Below are positions 1 through 10,840 of a stretch of 64,000 nt of DNA, piece after piece. The position numbers and the translations under genes are program-made. Origin of the DNA: Serripes groenlandicus (Eukaryota > Mollusca > Bivalvia > Cardiida > Cardiidae); contig JASEVX010000008.1 of assembly GCA_031761405.1 (NCBI GenBank), positions 72,952,723-73,016,722 on the forward strand, given 5' to 3'. The notes below the pieces were generated by a model. It was not told the DNA's origin and made no database searches. It worked only from the letters and a program-made list of their open reading frames with translations. Numbering within the stretch: the stretch's first letter is position 1; every line of letters starts with the position of its first letter.

Positions 1-136
1 ATATTTTGTCAAAAAATAGAAAATCTCTATAATTGAATGGATTTGTTTTGAGCAATTTCTTCTTTTGTCACTATGTTTTCAAAAAGCTGTCTGCTGCAGA
101 GAGGTCAGAGAGCGTCTATATGAGGGAACGAGTTAA
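1..136. mobile_element. TTAA MITE, partial (cut by window edge)
   Basis: Internal part and one terminus of the ~230-bp family: CTGTCTGCTGCAGAG and CGTCTATATGAGGGAA, ending GAGTTAA. Confidence 0.65.
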
Positions 137-192
137 AGCCTTATGCTTTTGGAATGCAATAATATATCTAACTGGCAATCATTGCAGACCAA

Positions 193-459
193 TTAACCCT
201 TTCCCCCTTATAGACGCATTTTGACACAACTGCAGCAGACAGCTTTTTGAAAACATTGTGACAAAAGAAGAAATAACCCCTTTTAGTCTAGATAGATCAA
301 TAGACCATAATAGATATATTTTATTGACTTAAACTAGACATCGTTTTTCGTCATACAACATAATTAGGTTATTCATTCAATTATAGAGATTTTCTATTTT
401 TTGACAAAATATGTTCAAAGCCGTCTGCTGCGGAATTGTCATATGAGGGAAAGAGTTAA
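193..459. mobile_element. TTAA MITE interrupted by a LINE fragment
   Basis: TTAACCCTTTCCCCC at the left end and GAGGGAAAGAGTTAA at the right. The CTGCAGCAGAC and GTCTGCTGC subterminal motifs are present. The centre is replaced or interrupted by the insert at 289-361. Confidence 0.7.
289..361 (-). mobile_element. Very short LINE 3'-end copy inserted in a MITE
   Basis: Reverse complement of 1378-1450 with about one mismatch, including AATAAAATATA and the CTATCTA tail. It interrupts the TTAA MITE at 193-459 and looks like a severely 5'-truncated retroinsertion of the same LINE family. Confidence 0.5.
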
Positions 460-517
460 AGCACTATTTCTTAACCATGAGCTGTATATAAAACGACAAT
501 TTTGATTACAAAAACCC

Positions 518-607
518 TTAACCCTTTTCCATATATAGACCCTTTCTGACGCCTTTGCCTGAGCAGTCAAATTTTGAAAACCTTGTGGCAAACAAAGAAA
601 TTGCTCA
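518..607. mobile_element. TTAA MITE, left half
   Basis: TTAACCCTTTTCCATATATAG, TTTCTGACGCC and GTGGCAAA...AAATTGCTCATGA of the family, with no right end. Confidence 0.55.
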
Positions 608-656
608 TGATGACTTTCCTTTTATATTAGTATACTATTATGTAATAATACAATAA

Positions 657-1190
657 CAGTCATATTCAAACATATATATTGATCAGGGTCTTCAGGAACA
701 ACATGCAAATATTTCAGCATCTCCAAAATTAACATTTTTCCAGAATGTTTACATAATGAACGAACGTGCAGCTTATGTTGATGCTTTAAGAAATAGATCA
801 GATCGATCCTCATTATGTAAATTAAGAGTAAGTGCTCATAACCTTGCCATTGAAAGAGGAAGATATTTTAAAGTGCCCAGGGGTCAAAGAATTTGTGAAA
901 TCTGCAAAAGTAATGACATTGAAAATGAACAGCACATGCTACTACATTGCAGAGGGTACTCCAATATCAGAGAGACTTTTGAATTCAAATTGTCCCAAAT
1001 TTCTCAAAAAAGTAACACTTATATGTGCGATATGTATAAGATAAGGCTTATACTTAATAATAAATCTTCCACGGCACTTAAACTATCTTCCTCTTTCGTA
1101 ACAAATTGTTTTATTGTGAGAAGTAATCTATTGCAATATATTTTCATTATACATATATTTTATATTCACATAAATGTTTGCATTTTATAA
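657..1190 (+). pseudogene. 5'-truncated LINE, C-terminal end of reverse transcriptase ORF
   Basis: The open frame contains DQGLQEQHANISASPKLTFF, later CKLRVSAHNLAIERGRY, then CEICKSNDIENEQHMLLHC. This series (an SPKL segment, a K-x-R-x-SAHNL-x-IE-x-GRY block and a C-x2-C...H-x4-C zinc-binding knuckle) is characteristic of the region after the RT domain in non-LTR retrotransposon proteins of invertebrates. The polymerase core (YxDD) is absent, so this is a dead 5'-truncated copy. The reading continues to 1190, and a 3' UTR with AATAAAATAAAAT near 1240 follows. Confidence 0.75.
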
Positions 1191-1450
1191 CCATGTTTAA
1201 CCATTCGGTCATTACCATTTATTGTAAATGCGTTTGTGCCAATAAAATAAAATATTGTCATATACATATGAACTTAGTGTTGAACCTGAGTGATCATGTT
1301 TATATGCAAGTGTGTGTGTGTACGAGCCAGTGATTGTGTAAATGCATCATGTGCAAGAAATTTATTTTCATAGACTTATGTTGTATGACGAAAAACGATG
1401 TATAGTTTAAGTCAATAAAATATATCTATTATGGTCTATTGATCTATCTA
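1191..1450 (+). mobile_element. LINE 3' UTR and tail
   Basis: This non-coding sequence downstream of the LINE frame has AATAAA-type signals near 1241-1253 and ends in an ATCT-rich tail (TTGATCTATCTATA). Its last ~73 bp recur inverted at 289-361, which defines the family's 3' end. Confidence 0.5.
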
Positions 1451-1676
1451 TACTATTTGCCCTATCTTTGTTCATGTGGAACCATGTGAAAGAAGAGTTC
1501 TGAGGTCGTGTTACATTCCCTGCGTAGTAAGAGCTGTGCCACCGCTGGTAACCAACATTCCATCCAACTGTAAATGGGATAAAGCTGAGAACCAGAAATC
1601 AGCGGAGTAGGTGTTGGATTGTCTGAATATTACGTGATGGCCATCTGTTGATGTTCCTAATAAATAATACAAGCTT

Positions 1677-1789
1677 AACCCTTTCCCACATACAACTTTG
1701 AAAAAACATCTTAATTTAAGATATCGGAATCTCTATACATGTAATTGAATGTTTAATTATTGCAAAGAGGTAACAAAATTGCCACACTG
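1677..1789. mobile_element. TTAA MITE, degenerate
   Basis: TTAACCCTTTCCCACATAC terminus followed by decayed interior (TATAATTGAATG-like and GCCACACTGT), ending where a core-A element begins. Confidence 0.45.
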
Positions 1790-3151
1790 TTTTTAGCTCA
1801 CCTGTGCACGAAGTGCTCAAGATGAGTTATTGTGATCGCCCTATGTCCGTCGTCTTCTTCTCCTCAGTAACCAGTGGGTCAATTTGGATGAAACTTCACA
1901 GAAAGCATCCTCTCAATGACCTCACCAGAATTCCTTCAAATTGTTGGGATCCATGCAAAATTCTGGTTTCCACGGCAACGAAACCGAAAATACTTCAAAA
2001 TTCTTCTCCTCCCAAACTGGTTGGCAGATTTTCAAATAATTTTGTAGAAATGTTCCTTGGATGATCCTCTATCAGATTCCTTCAAGCCATGTTGATTGGT
2101 AAAAAAACATGGCCGCCAGGGGGCGGGGTTATTTTGCCTTTTATGGCTATAGTGAAAACTTAAAAAATATTTTCCTCCATAAGTGTCAGGCCGATTTTCA
2201 AATAATTTTGTAGAAATGTTCCTTGGGTGACCCTCTATCAGATTCCTACAAGCCATGTTGATTGGTCGAAACACATGACCGCCAGGGGGCGGGGCTATTT
2301 TGCCTTATATGGCCAAAGTGAAAACTTAAAAGATCTTCAACATCTTCTCCTCAGTAACCAGTGGATCAATTGGGATGAAACTTCACAGAAATCATCCTCT
2401 CAATGACCTCACCAGAATTCTTTCATTTTTTTGGGATCCTTGCAGAATTCTGGTTTCCATGGCAACGAAATGAAAAAAACTTCAAAATTCTTCTTCTCCC
2501 AAACTGGTTGGCAGATTTTCAAATAATTTTGTAAAATGTTCCTTAGATGACCCTCTATCAGATTCCTTCAAGCTATGTTGATTGGTCGAAAAACATGGCC
2601 ACCAGGGGGCGGGGCTATTTTGCCTTATATGGTATAGTGAGAAATTAAAAAATCTTCTCCTCCAAAAGTGTCAGGCCGATTTTCAAATAATTTTGTAGAC
2701 ATGTTCCTTGGATGACCCTCTATCAGATTCCTTCAAGCCATGTTGATTGGTTGAAAAACATGGCCGTCAGGGGGCCGGGGCTATTTTGCCTTATAGTGAA
2801 AACTTAAAAAATCTTCTTCTCCGAAAGTGTCAGGCCGATTTTCAAATAATTTGTAGAAATGTTCCTTAAGTGACCCACTTTCAGATTCCTTCAAGCCATG
2901 TTGATTGGTCGAAAAACATGGCCGCCAGTGGGCAGGGCTATTTTGCCTTATATGGCTAGAGTGAAAACTTAAAAAATCTTCTCCTCCAAAAGTGTCAGGC
3001 CGATTTTCAAATAATTTTGTAGATATGTTCTTAGGGTGACCCTCTATCAGATTCCTTCAAGCCAAGTTGATTGGTCGGAAACTAGGGGACGGGGCTTATA
3101 TAGCTAAAGCGAAATCAGGTGAGCGATCCAGGGCCATCATGGCCCTCTTGT
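1790..3151 (-). mobile_element. Tandem-core element, core A
   Basis: Inverted relative to the other copies. The 3' module TTTTTAGCTCACCTG...GAAGTGCTCAAG is at the left and the 5' module GGTGAGCGATCCAGGGCC...GGCCCTCTTG at the right. Between them lie about seven ~165-bp units with GGTTGATTGGTCGAAAAACA-like, GGGGGCGGGGCTATTTTGCC and ATCAGATTCCTTCAAGCC blocks. No transposase frame is present, so it is non-autonomous. Confidence 0.75.
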
Positions 3152-3153
3152 TT

Positions 3154-3211
3154 TAAAAAAGTCGTCTGCTGTAGGGGCATCAGAAAGTGTCTGTATGTGG
3201 GAAAGGGTTAA
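3154..3211. mobile_element. TTAA MITE, right-end fragment
   Basis: AAAAAGTCGTCTGCTGTAG ... TGTATGTGGGAAAGGGTTAA. Confidence 0.5.
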
Positions 3212-3278
3212 GCTCTCCTGAGCACAATGCGAAATATTGGTGATCTATTTCAAGGCTCAAACAATTTCTTTAGTGATA

Positions 3279-3486
3279 ATTCTGCTGCAGACAACTTTGA
3301 ACATATTTTGTTAAAAAATAGAAAATCTTTCTAAATGAATGGATAACCTATCACTAAAAGTGGAAAACGTTGTGGCAAAAGTAGAAATTTATTGTTTTTT
3401 GAGCAATTTCTTCTTCTGTCACTATGTTTTCAAAAAACCGTCTGCTGCAAAGGCGTCAGAAAGCGTTTATATGAGGGAAATGTTTA
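3279..3486. mobile_element. TTAA MITE, nearly full length
   Basis: Begins TTCTGCTGCAGACAACTTTG, with the interior AAAGTGGAAAACGTTGTGGC and CAATTTCTTCTTCTGTCAC. Ends GAGGGAAATGTTTAA. The left terminal repeat is decayed. Confidence 0.65.
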
Positions 3487-3640
3487 ATACTTTCCCAATA
3501 CATTTGAAGGATCCGGAGCAGACGACTTCGGAAAACATTGAGACAAAAGAAGAAATTGATTAAAATGAGATCAAATCTATTCAATACTTACGTTTTAATT
3601 ATAGAGATAGCATTTAGAGTTAAAGCATTATACAATTATT

Positions 3641-4134
3641 AGATGATTTCAGGTATGTCACAGAAAACTATAACATTCTCTTATTTCCGAATAGTGAAGA
3701 CCCTGATCATACTGATCAGGATCTTCATTATCATCTAATACACTATAATTAGTTAAGCACTAGATACAATTGTACTTGACCGCCTCGATGGTGTTGTGGT
3801 AGAGCGTCCACCTCGGGTACGGGAGGTCACAGGTTTGATCCCTGACCGGGTCATACCACATTACAAATTGTAGTAATGGCTGCCTTCCGTGGCGCTGAAG
3901 GTTGCGGGGTTAGCATTATGAATAGACTGGCTGATATCAGGATAAATGGACCAGTAGGACTGGTAACTAACCCATGAAACTCCGTGATATAACATAAACA
4001 ATGTTGAAAGCGGCTTTTAACACCAAACAATAAACATTTACTTACTGTGTAACTTAAGATGATGTCAGGTATGTCACAGCAACAGTGGAAATAAAACAAT
4101 GCTAGTTTTCTGTGACATACCAAATCATCTTTTT
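3641..4134. mobile_element. TIR element enclosing a SINE
   Basis: AGATGATTTCAGGTATGTCA at 3641 is matched by its inverse ending in CATACCAAATCATCT at 4134. The ~28-bp arm runs through CAGAAAACTA. A second direct copy of the arm at ~4057 makes the right end itself a hairpin. The interior is mostly a SINE. Confidence 0.5.
3778..4050 (+). mobile_element. tRNA-derived SINE
   Basis: The tRNA-like head has box A-like GTGTTGTGGTAGAGCG and box B-like AGGTTTGATCCCTG. A body shared with other SINEs of the window follows (TCCGTGATATAACATAAACA, GTTGAAAGCGGC), then an AT-rich tail. Pol III transcription is inferred from the boxes. The mispaired head makes a functional tRNA gene unlikely. Confidence 0.7.
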
Positions 4135-4509
4135 TCCATAAACAGCATTTATATTACTTTTAAAAGCACTAGATAAACATGCTTATTGTTTATACATTGT
4201 ATATATACCTCATTGAACTGAGTGTGTTTTTATGACAGTTATGTACATTTTATCTCACCACGATTTGCATATGACACCCTACCTTTACATACGTCTAATA
4301 TAGTTGTGTTTACGATTCTAAGCGTTATGATGTACATGAATGGGTCCGTTTTTAAAATCCTGAAATCTTGGAGAAAAGTATAATTCGTGAGTGTGTGCTC
4401 TTGTGTAACACGTTTGTGGTTAATCCCAAACCCATTCAGCTTCTTATTTTTAGAAAAATCGATTTGAACTTTTTACAAGAATTTTTTCCCTCTGGATAGA
4501 AATGCCACT

Positions 4510-5300
4510 TTAAAGTTTTCACTAAAGCCAATTTAAGGCTAAGACATATTTTAAGACCAATCAACATAGCTTGGTGGAGTCTGATAGAGGGTCACCCTAT
4601 GATCATTTCTCAAAAATTGTTTGAAAATGGCTCTGACACTTTCGGAGTAGAATTTTAAGTTTTCACTATAGCCATATAAGGCAAAATAGCCCCGCCCACT
4701 GGCGGCCATAGTTTTCGACCAATCAACATGGCTTGGAAGAATCTGATAGAAGGTCACCCTAGGAACATTTTTACAAAATTATCCGACACTTTTGGAGAAG
4801 AAGATTTGCTAAGTTTTCACTATAGCCATATTTATAAGGCAAAATAGCCCCGCCCTGTGGCAGCCATGTTTTTCGATCAATCAACATGGCTTGATGGAAC
4901 CTGATAGAGGGTACCCTAAGAAACACTCTAAAAAAATATTTGTAGATCGCCCTGACACTTTCGGAGAAGACTTTTTAAGTTTTCACAATAGCCATATAAG
5001 GCAAAATAGCCTTGCCCCAGGCGGCCATAGTTTTCGACTAATCAACATGGCTTGGAGAGGAATCTAATAGAGGGTCACCCTAGGAACATTTCTACAAAAT
5101 TATTTGAAAATAAGCCTGACACTTTCGGAGGGGAAGATTGTTTAAGATCTCACTTTAGTCATATGAGGTAAATTAGCCCCGCCCTCTGGCGGCCATGTTT
5201 TTCGACCAATGAACATGGCTTGAAGGAATCTGGTAGAGGGTCTCTCTCCTAAGACATTTCTACATAATTTATTATTTGAAAATTAGCCAAACACTTTCGG
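4510..5300 (+). mobile_element. Core-A repeat block without end modules
   Basis: Four to five diverged ~165-bp core-A units in plus orientation (GACCAATCAACATGGCTTG, ATAGAGGGTCACCCTA, GACACTTTCGGAG). Neither ACAAGAGGGCC nor GTGAGCTAAAAA ends were found, so it is an old or truncated copy. Confidence 0.6.
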
Positions 5301-5311
5301 AGCCAATTATT

Positions 5312-5435
5312 TGTCACAATCTTCTTAACTCTATGCAATAATCTAACACTGATTTATAGATATTTTCCTTATTTTAGCCCAGATGTTTTCAAAGTCGTCT
5401 AGTCCAAATGTGTTGTATGTTGAAAAGGATTGAAG
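5312..5435. mobile_element. TTAA MITE, decayed right half
   Basis: TTTGTCACAATCTTCTTAAC, TTTTCAAAGTCGTCTAGTCC and GTTGTATGTTGAAAAGG match the family right half. Confidence 0.4.
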
Positions 5436-5513
5436 CATGAAACATTAGGTTAGATATCAGTACATGATTCAAATAAATAATCTGTTTTCATCACATTTTC
5501 AAAACAATTATTT

Positions 5514-5698
5514 TCAATTACAGATAACAGAAGAGGAAGCTGACGCATTTATAGCGTTTTGCTCATGTCCAATCGGTATGTCTTGGTAAGTCATGGTGTT
5601 GGTGTCCTGTACTAGCTTGCAAATTACAAAGCCAATGGACACAATACACTTGCAGAGGATGTTGAAAAAAATAAGTTGGCCACAGAAAATCCATTTAC
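5514..5698 (-). CDS. Candidate TM-plus-tail terminal exon with YQDIP
   Basis: The acceptor GCTCATGTAG is preceded by a pyrimidine-rich tract. The exon is 185 nt, enters in phase 1 and ends at TGA. It reads GKWIFCGQLIFFNILCK..., a ~27-residue mostly hydrophobic span interrupted by one Lys, then a polar tail VQDTNTMTYQDIPIGHEQ... ending VICN. The phase-1 entry matches the exit of every EGF exon. The TYQDIP motif parallels VYQDIP in the 19.4 kb exon. It could be an alternative membrane anchor and tail for the upstream EGF exons, or the end of another family member whose EGF exons are missing here. It begins beside a core-A repeat element and the 28-bp minisatellite. Confidence 0.45.
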
Positions 5699-5834
5699 CT
5701 ACATGAGCAGATGTCAACAATCAAGACAAAGCTGAGAATTAAAAATGCAAAATCATGTAAAAGAAGATATGTAACTGTCAGAACTCCAAAATCTGTGTGT
5801 GCATCAACGTTAAATTTCGTTATTGGCCTGTAGC

Positions 5835-6510
5835 GCAGATTTCAACATTATTAGGGTTTTAACGCAGATTTCAACATTATTGGGGTTTAACGCAGATTTC
5901 AACATTATTGGGGTTTAATGCAGATTTCAACAGTATTGGGGTTTAATGCAGATTTCAACATTATAGGGTTTTAATGCAGATTTCAACATTATTAGGGTTT
6001 TAACGCAGATTTCAACATTATTGGGGTTTAGCGAAGATTTCAACATTATTGGGGTTTAATGCAGATTTCAACATTATTGGGGTTTAACGCAGATTTCAAC
6101 AGTATTGGGGTTTAATGCAGATTTCAACATTATAGGGTTTTAATGCAGATTTCAACATTATAGGGGTTTAGCGAAGATTTCAACATTGTTGGGGTTTAAC
6201 GCAGATTTCAACATTGTTGGGGTTTTAAAGCAGATTTCAACATTATTGGGTTTAACGCTTTTTTCAACATTATTAGGGCTTTAACGCAGATTTCAACATT
6301 ATTGGGGTTTAACGCAGATTTCAACATTATTGGGGTTTAACGCAGATTTCAACATTATTGGGGTTTAACGCAGATTTCAACAGTATTGGGGTTTAACGCA
6401 GATTTCAACATTATTGGGGTTTAACACGGTTTTAAAATGATTGGAGTTTAATGCAGTTTTCAACATTATTGGGAATTAACGCAGATTTCAACATTATTGG
6501 GGTTTAACAC
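5835..6510. repeat. 28-bp minisatellite
   Basis: About 24 head-to-tail copies of TTGGGGTTTAAC plus GCAGATTTCAACATTA, with scattered substitutions and 1-bp indels. Spacing was checked at 28 bp (for example GCAG at 5892 and 5920). Indels break the period, so it does not encode protein. Confidence 0.9.
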
Positions 6511-6811
6511 GAAGATCGAGATGCCTAAGCTCAATACGATCAACGGACACGTCCGATGGCATCTTCAACGCCATGTATTTCTAATGTTGTCAGTTTTAAC
6601 CTAGTTACGTGATAAGCTTCCAATACCGCTCATAGAAATGGTAAATGGCAAATATACGTATATAACTAAACTGTGAAATAGTATATCGCTAAAGCTCAAC
6701 AATTTGAACAGTGGGTTTATAAGGTAATAATCGAAAAATATTTTGTTCACAATTTTTTTTTTAGTTTAAATAAACAATACTTCGCTTGTCGTGCAAGAAA
6801 TATCAAATTAA

Positions 6812-6859
6812 ACAAGAGCACCGCGTACGGCACAGACGCTCGACTGATAGAAAACCGAA
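6812..6859 (+). mobile_element. 5' end of an element split by a nested insertion
   Basis: AAACAAGAGCACCGCGTACG followed by CGCTCGACTGATAG is an element start. The matching end is found at 8751-8850, beyond a complete core-B element. Confidence 0.5.
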
Positions 6860-8750
6860 ACAAGAGGACCATGATGGTCCTATATCGCTCACCTGATTTA
6901 ATCAAACTTAAAAAGTTTTCAGTGTTCTTTCCCCTATATGAGTCTATGAAAAACAAGTGACCCCTGGGGAGGGGTCATTTTTTACCCCAGGGCTATAACT
7001 TAAACAATCTTGGTAGAGGTCCACTAGATGATGCTACATAACAAATATCTTTTAGACAAGAAGATTTTTAAAGTTTTTTCCCTATCTATGTAAAACAAGT
7101 GACCCCCGGGGAGGGGTCATTTTTAATCCCATGGCTATAATTGGAACATAGTTGGTAGAGGTCCACTTGATGATGCTACATACCAAATATCAAAGGCCAG
7201 GCCCTCTTCTTTTAGACAAGAAGATTTTTAAAAAAAAAATCTCTATGAGTCTATGGAGAACAAGTGACCCCCGGAAGGGGTCATTTTTGACCCCAGGGTT
7301 ATAATTTAAACAATCTTAGTAGTGGTCCACAATGATGCTACATACCAAATATCAAAGGCCTTGGCCTTCTACTTTTAGACAAGAAGATTTTTAATTTTGT
7401 TTCCGTATATGAGTCTATGAAAAACAAGTGACCCCCGGAGTGGGGTCATTTTGACCCCAGGGGTATAATTTGAACAAGCTTGGTAGAGGTCCACTAGATG
7501 ATGCTACATACCAAATATCTTTTAGACAAGAAGACTTTTTAAGTTTTTTCCCTATACGAGTCTATGTAAAACAAGTGACCCTGGGGAGGGGTAAATTTTG
7601 ACCCCAGGGCTAAAATTTGAACAATCTAGGTAGAGGTCCACTAGATGATGCTAAATACCAAATATCAAAGGCCTGGGGCCTCTACTTTTAGACAAGAATG
7701 TTTTTAAAGTTTTTTCTCTATATGAGTCTATGGTAAACAAGTGCCCCCCTTGGAGGGGTCATTTTTCAGCCCAGGGCTATAATTTGAACAATCTTGGTAG
7801 AGGTCTACTAGATGATGCTACATACCAAATCTCAAAGGCCTGGGGCCTCTATTTTTAGACAAGAAGATTTTTTAAGTTTTTTCTCTATATGAGTATATGT
7901 AAAACAATAGACCCCAGGGCTGTAGTTTGAACACTCTTGGTAAAGGTCTACTATATGATGCTACATATCCAATATCAAAGGACTGGGCCCTCTACTTTTA
8001 GACAAGAAGATTTTTAAAGTTTTTCCCCTATACGAGTCTATGTAAAACAAGTGACCCCTGGGGAGGGGTCATTTTTGACCCAAGGGCTATAATTTGAACA
8101 ATCTTGGTAGAGGTTCATTAGATGATGCTACATACCAAATATCAAAGGCATGTGCCTTCTACTTTTAGACAAGAAGATTTTTAAAGTTTTCCCCTATATG
8201 AGTCTATGTTAAACAAGTGACCCCCGGGGCGGGGTCATTTTTGACCCCAGGGCTATAATTTGAACAATCTTGGTAGAGGTTCATTAGATGATGCTACATA
8301 CCAAATATCAAAGGAATGGGCCTTCTACTTTTAGACAAGAAGATTTTTAAAGTTTTTCCCCCTATATGAGTCTATGTTAAACAAGTGACCCCCGGGGAGG
8401 GGTCATTTTTGACCCCAGGGCTATAATTTGAACAATCTTGGTAGAGGTTCACTAGATGATGCTACATACAAAATATCAAAGGCATGGGCCTTCTACTTTC
8501 AGACAAGAAGATTTTTTAAGTTTTGGTTAATTTCCCCTTTTTTGTTGCCGTGGCAGCCAAAGTTCTGCATGGAATAGAATTCTTTGAACAAGTTTGAAAG
8601 AGATCCACCCAAGGAACATTCTCGTAAAATTATTTTGAATTTGGTTAATTGGTGTAGGAGGAGAAGTCGTTTGTAGGAAAATGTGAACGGACGGACGATG
8701 AGCGATCACAAAAGCTCACCTTGCACTTTGTGCATACGTGAGCTAAAAAA
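6860..8750 (+). mobile_element. Tandem-core element, core B
   Basis: Starts ACAAGAGGACCATGATGGTCC...CGCTCACCTG and ends CTCACCTTGCACTTTGTGCA...GTGAGCTAAAAAA. The interior has about ten units of ~165-190 bp with GTGACCCCCGGGGAGGGGTC, TTTGAACAATCTTGGTAGAG, GATGATGCTACATACC and TTTTAGACAAGAAG. A short non-repeated stretch near 8525-8700 precedes the 3' hairpin. No coding frame. Confidence 0.8.
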
Positions 8751-8850
8751 GCTGAGCTGAACAAAAAACCTTAACCGGACGACCACGCCGCCGACGACGC
8801 CAGGGTCATGACAATAGCTCTCGTTTTTTCAAAAGTCGAGCTAAAAATGA
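8751..8850 (+). mobile_element. 3' end of the element interrupted at 6860
   Basis: GACGACGCCAGGGTCATGAC, AATAGCTCTCGTTTTTTCAA and GTCGAGCTAAAAATG form an element 3' end with its own hairpin. With 6812-6859 it brackets the core-B element. Confidence 0.5.
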
Positions 8851-9132
8851 GACTAGACTGAAACTAGAACTATCACTGAAGATGATAAATACCCCCTAAA
8901 CTGCACCTTGACCTACACCATAACTTAATTAGTAAAAGGGCCATAACTCTGTAAAATATCATGCAATTGTAACCCCTTTAGGATATGCACATCTCCTCTA
9001 GGTATAGAAGCTCCATGTAAAATTGTATTGAATTCCACTCAGTGGTTTGTAAGAAATAGGCCGGACAAAATATGGCTTCCGACCGACACAGTGACTCCTA
9101 TATACCCCCTATTCTTCGAAGGGGGGTATAAT
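8851..9132 (+). mobile_element. ~290-bp dispersed element with terminal hairpin (copy 1)
   Basis: ACTAGAACTATCACTGAAGA near the start and TATACCCCCTATTCTTCGAA...GGGGGGTATA at the end form a stem-loop. A second copy is at 21003-21303. No coding capacity. Confidence 0.65.
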
Positions 9133-9530
9133 AAGCATATAAGTGTATAATGAAGTACATGCAATCATACATAGTCTTGCCTTATTAATATTGCATCTGA
9201 ATGTGACAGTTGATGGTAATGCAGAACTGAAATCGATTAAGAAAAGCAATGTACATAACACATCTGGTTTCTTTGATTTTCATGTATAATGTCTTTTTTT
9301 GACGCGTAACGTAAAACCCCAAAGGGATTACCGGTGATCAGTCTGTGTGGATGTGTGAACCGATTTATATTCGTGACTCGCATGTACGTGTTATGTATCC
9401 TTAAGTATTTTAAACACACACACACACACATCGCATAGAAAAGTCTCGAGATATTTGATATAATTTCGTGCATTTTTGTTCAAAAGATGTTTTCAATCTT
9501 TTCTATCAGATCATAGGCATTGGCTCTGAT
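9133..9530. other. Unassigned interval
   Basis: No exon or recognised element. It holds only a short (CA)n run near 9413-9432. Open frames here are short and lack support. Confidence 0.5.
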
Positions 9531-9536
9531 ATGGGA

Positions 9537-9820
9537 GCCGAGCCCCGATAGCTAAGGCGGGCTGTAAATCCAGGGGTTGTGAGTTCGAATCTCGGCTCGG
9601 CCAACTCTCTTTCCGATGTTTGACAAACGTCAATGCGACACTCATCTTCCACCAATGGGCTAAGTCTATGTGGAAAAGCAGCCAGTTGCTTGGGAAGTTT
9701 TTTGTGTGGAGTACTGGTGTAAGAAAACCAGGAAACGCATGAGTAGGTGAACTTGCCGCCGTGATATGACATATTTTTTTTTAAAACGGCGTTAAACCCC
9801 AATCAATCAATTAATCAATC
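9537..9820 (+). mobile_element. tRNA-derived SINE with (AATC)n tail, copy 1
   Basis: The head GCCGAGCCCCGATAGCTAAG includes box B GAGTTCGAATCTCGG. The body has TCTTCCACCAATGGGCTAAG, GTGGAAAAGCAGCCAG and AAAACGGCGTTAAACCCCAA, then an AATC tail. TCTGATA on the left and right may be target duplication. It matches the copy at 52818-53116. Confidence 0.8.
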
Positions 9821-10615
9821 TGATACAAGTGTGGTAATTTAAAAGGATATTTTATTTGTGGGTATAACTTTTCCTTTTTGTTTGTTTGTTTATCAATGTT
9901 TGTATGATATATTGGAGGAAATAAAGATGATATAGTCTCGAAATTGTCTTAGCCTGCGTCTGCAAATAACGAAGACTCTTGGTCCTACATGCATACACAC
10001 AGTGTTATCGGAGTCCTAACCTAAATAAAGACATACGGGTACTTATTGAATGGTGTTGAAAACATTTTGTCAAAAGGAGAAATTACACAGGTATTGAGTT
10101 GAAATAAATATGTTTAAATGTAGTTTGAGAGAGAGAGAGAGAGAGAGACAGAAGTGTCCTGTCAGGTGCCCCATCACTTGTTCCGTTCCGTAAAATACAT
10201 CTAGCCTTATGAAAGAGCATTCAAAGTAAGTGAACGATGGCCAGAATATTACTAGAGACAAGACTTTTTGATGAACAAGTGAACACATTTTAATTTCTTG
10301 CGAGTACCCGAGTACTCGATTGGAGGAGTAGACGAATACCCAGGTACTAATATCGATACTCGTTCCCATCCCTACTTTAAATGGTTCACTTCTTGACTGT
10401 GTGACGAAAGAAAACTGGAGAACGGTCTCAAGATGGCCTTTACTGCTACATGAACATTACTCCTAGATCAGGGACATAGATCTTATCTACGTCCCTGCCT
10501 AGATGCTACATTTCACAAAATTATATTAGCGAAGTCCCTCTAACATCTTACCCATACACCATTTACCTTCTTACAATAACTCTGCAGCAGATGCTTTGGA
10601 AAACATCCAGGTAAA
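9821..10615. other. Mostly unassigned interval
   Basis: Contains a (GA)n microsatellite at about 10126-10148. On the minus strand, a fragment around 10300-10375 reads AGGGATGGGAACGAGTATCG with inverted GAGTACTCG motifs, resembling a DNA-transposon terminus. A partial TTAA MITE-like CTGCAGCAGATGCTTTGGAA lies near 10582. No exon seen. Confidence 0.4.
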
Positions 10616-10840
10616 CAAGAGGGCCATGATGGCCCTAGTTCGCTCACCTTAATAATACAATGTACTGCAATGTAAAACACATCAAGACAATAATTCTGAA
10701 TGCAACCTCCAGTGTTAACAAGTTTTCCTTCATTTGGCCTAGTGATCTATATTTTTGTTTACCCGATATGACCCATATTCCAACATGGACTAGATATCAT
10801 CAAGACAACATTCTGACAAAGTTTCAACTTGCTCAAAGTA
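10616..10840 (+). mobile_element. Core-C element, left part (split by insertion)
   Basis: Begins AACAAGAGGGCCATGATGGC with CGCTCACCTT, then one core-C unit (GTTAACAAG, TTTGGCCTAGTGA, TATCATCAAGAC). It breaks inside the unit at TTGCTCAAAG where the core-D element starts. It resumes at 12406. Confidence 0.65.

Noticed and set aside
5835..6510. CRISPR-like regular repeats
   Set aside because: Head-to-tail 28-bp units with no unique spacers, in eukaryotic DNA; same argument for the 32-, 35- and 40-bp arrays.
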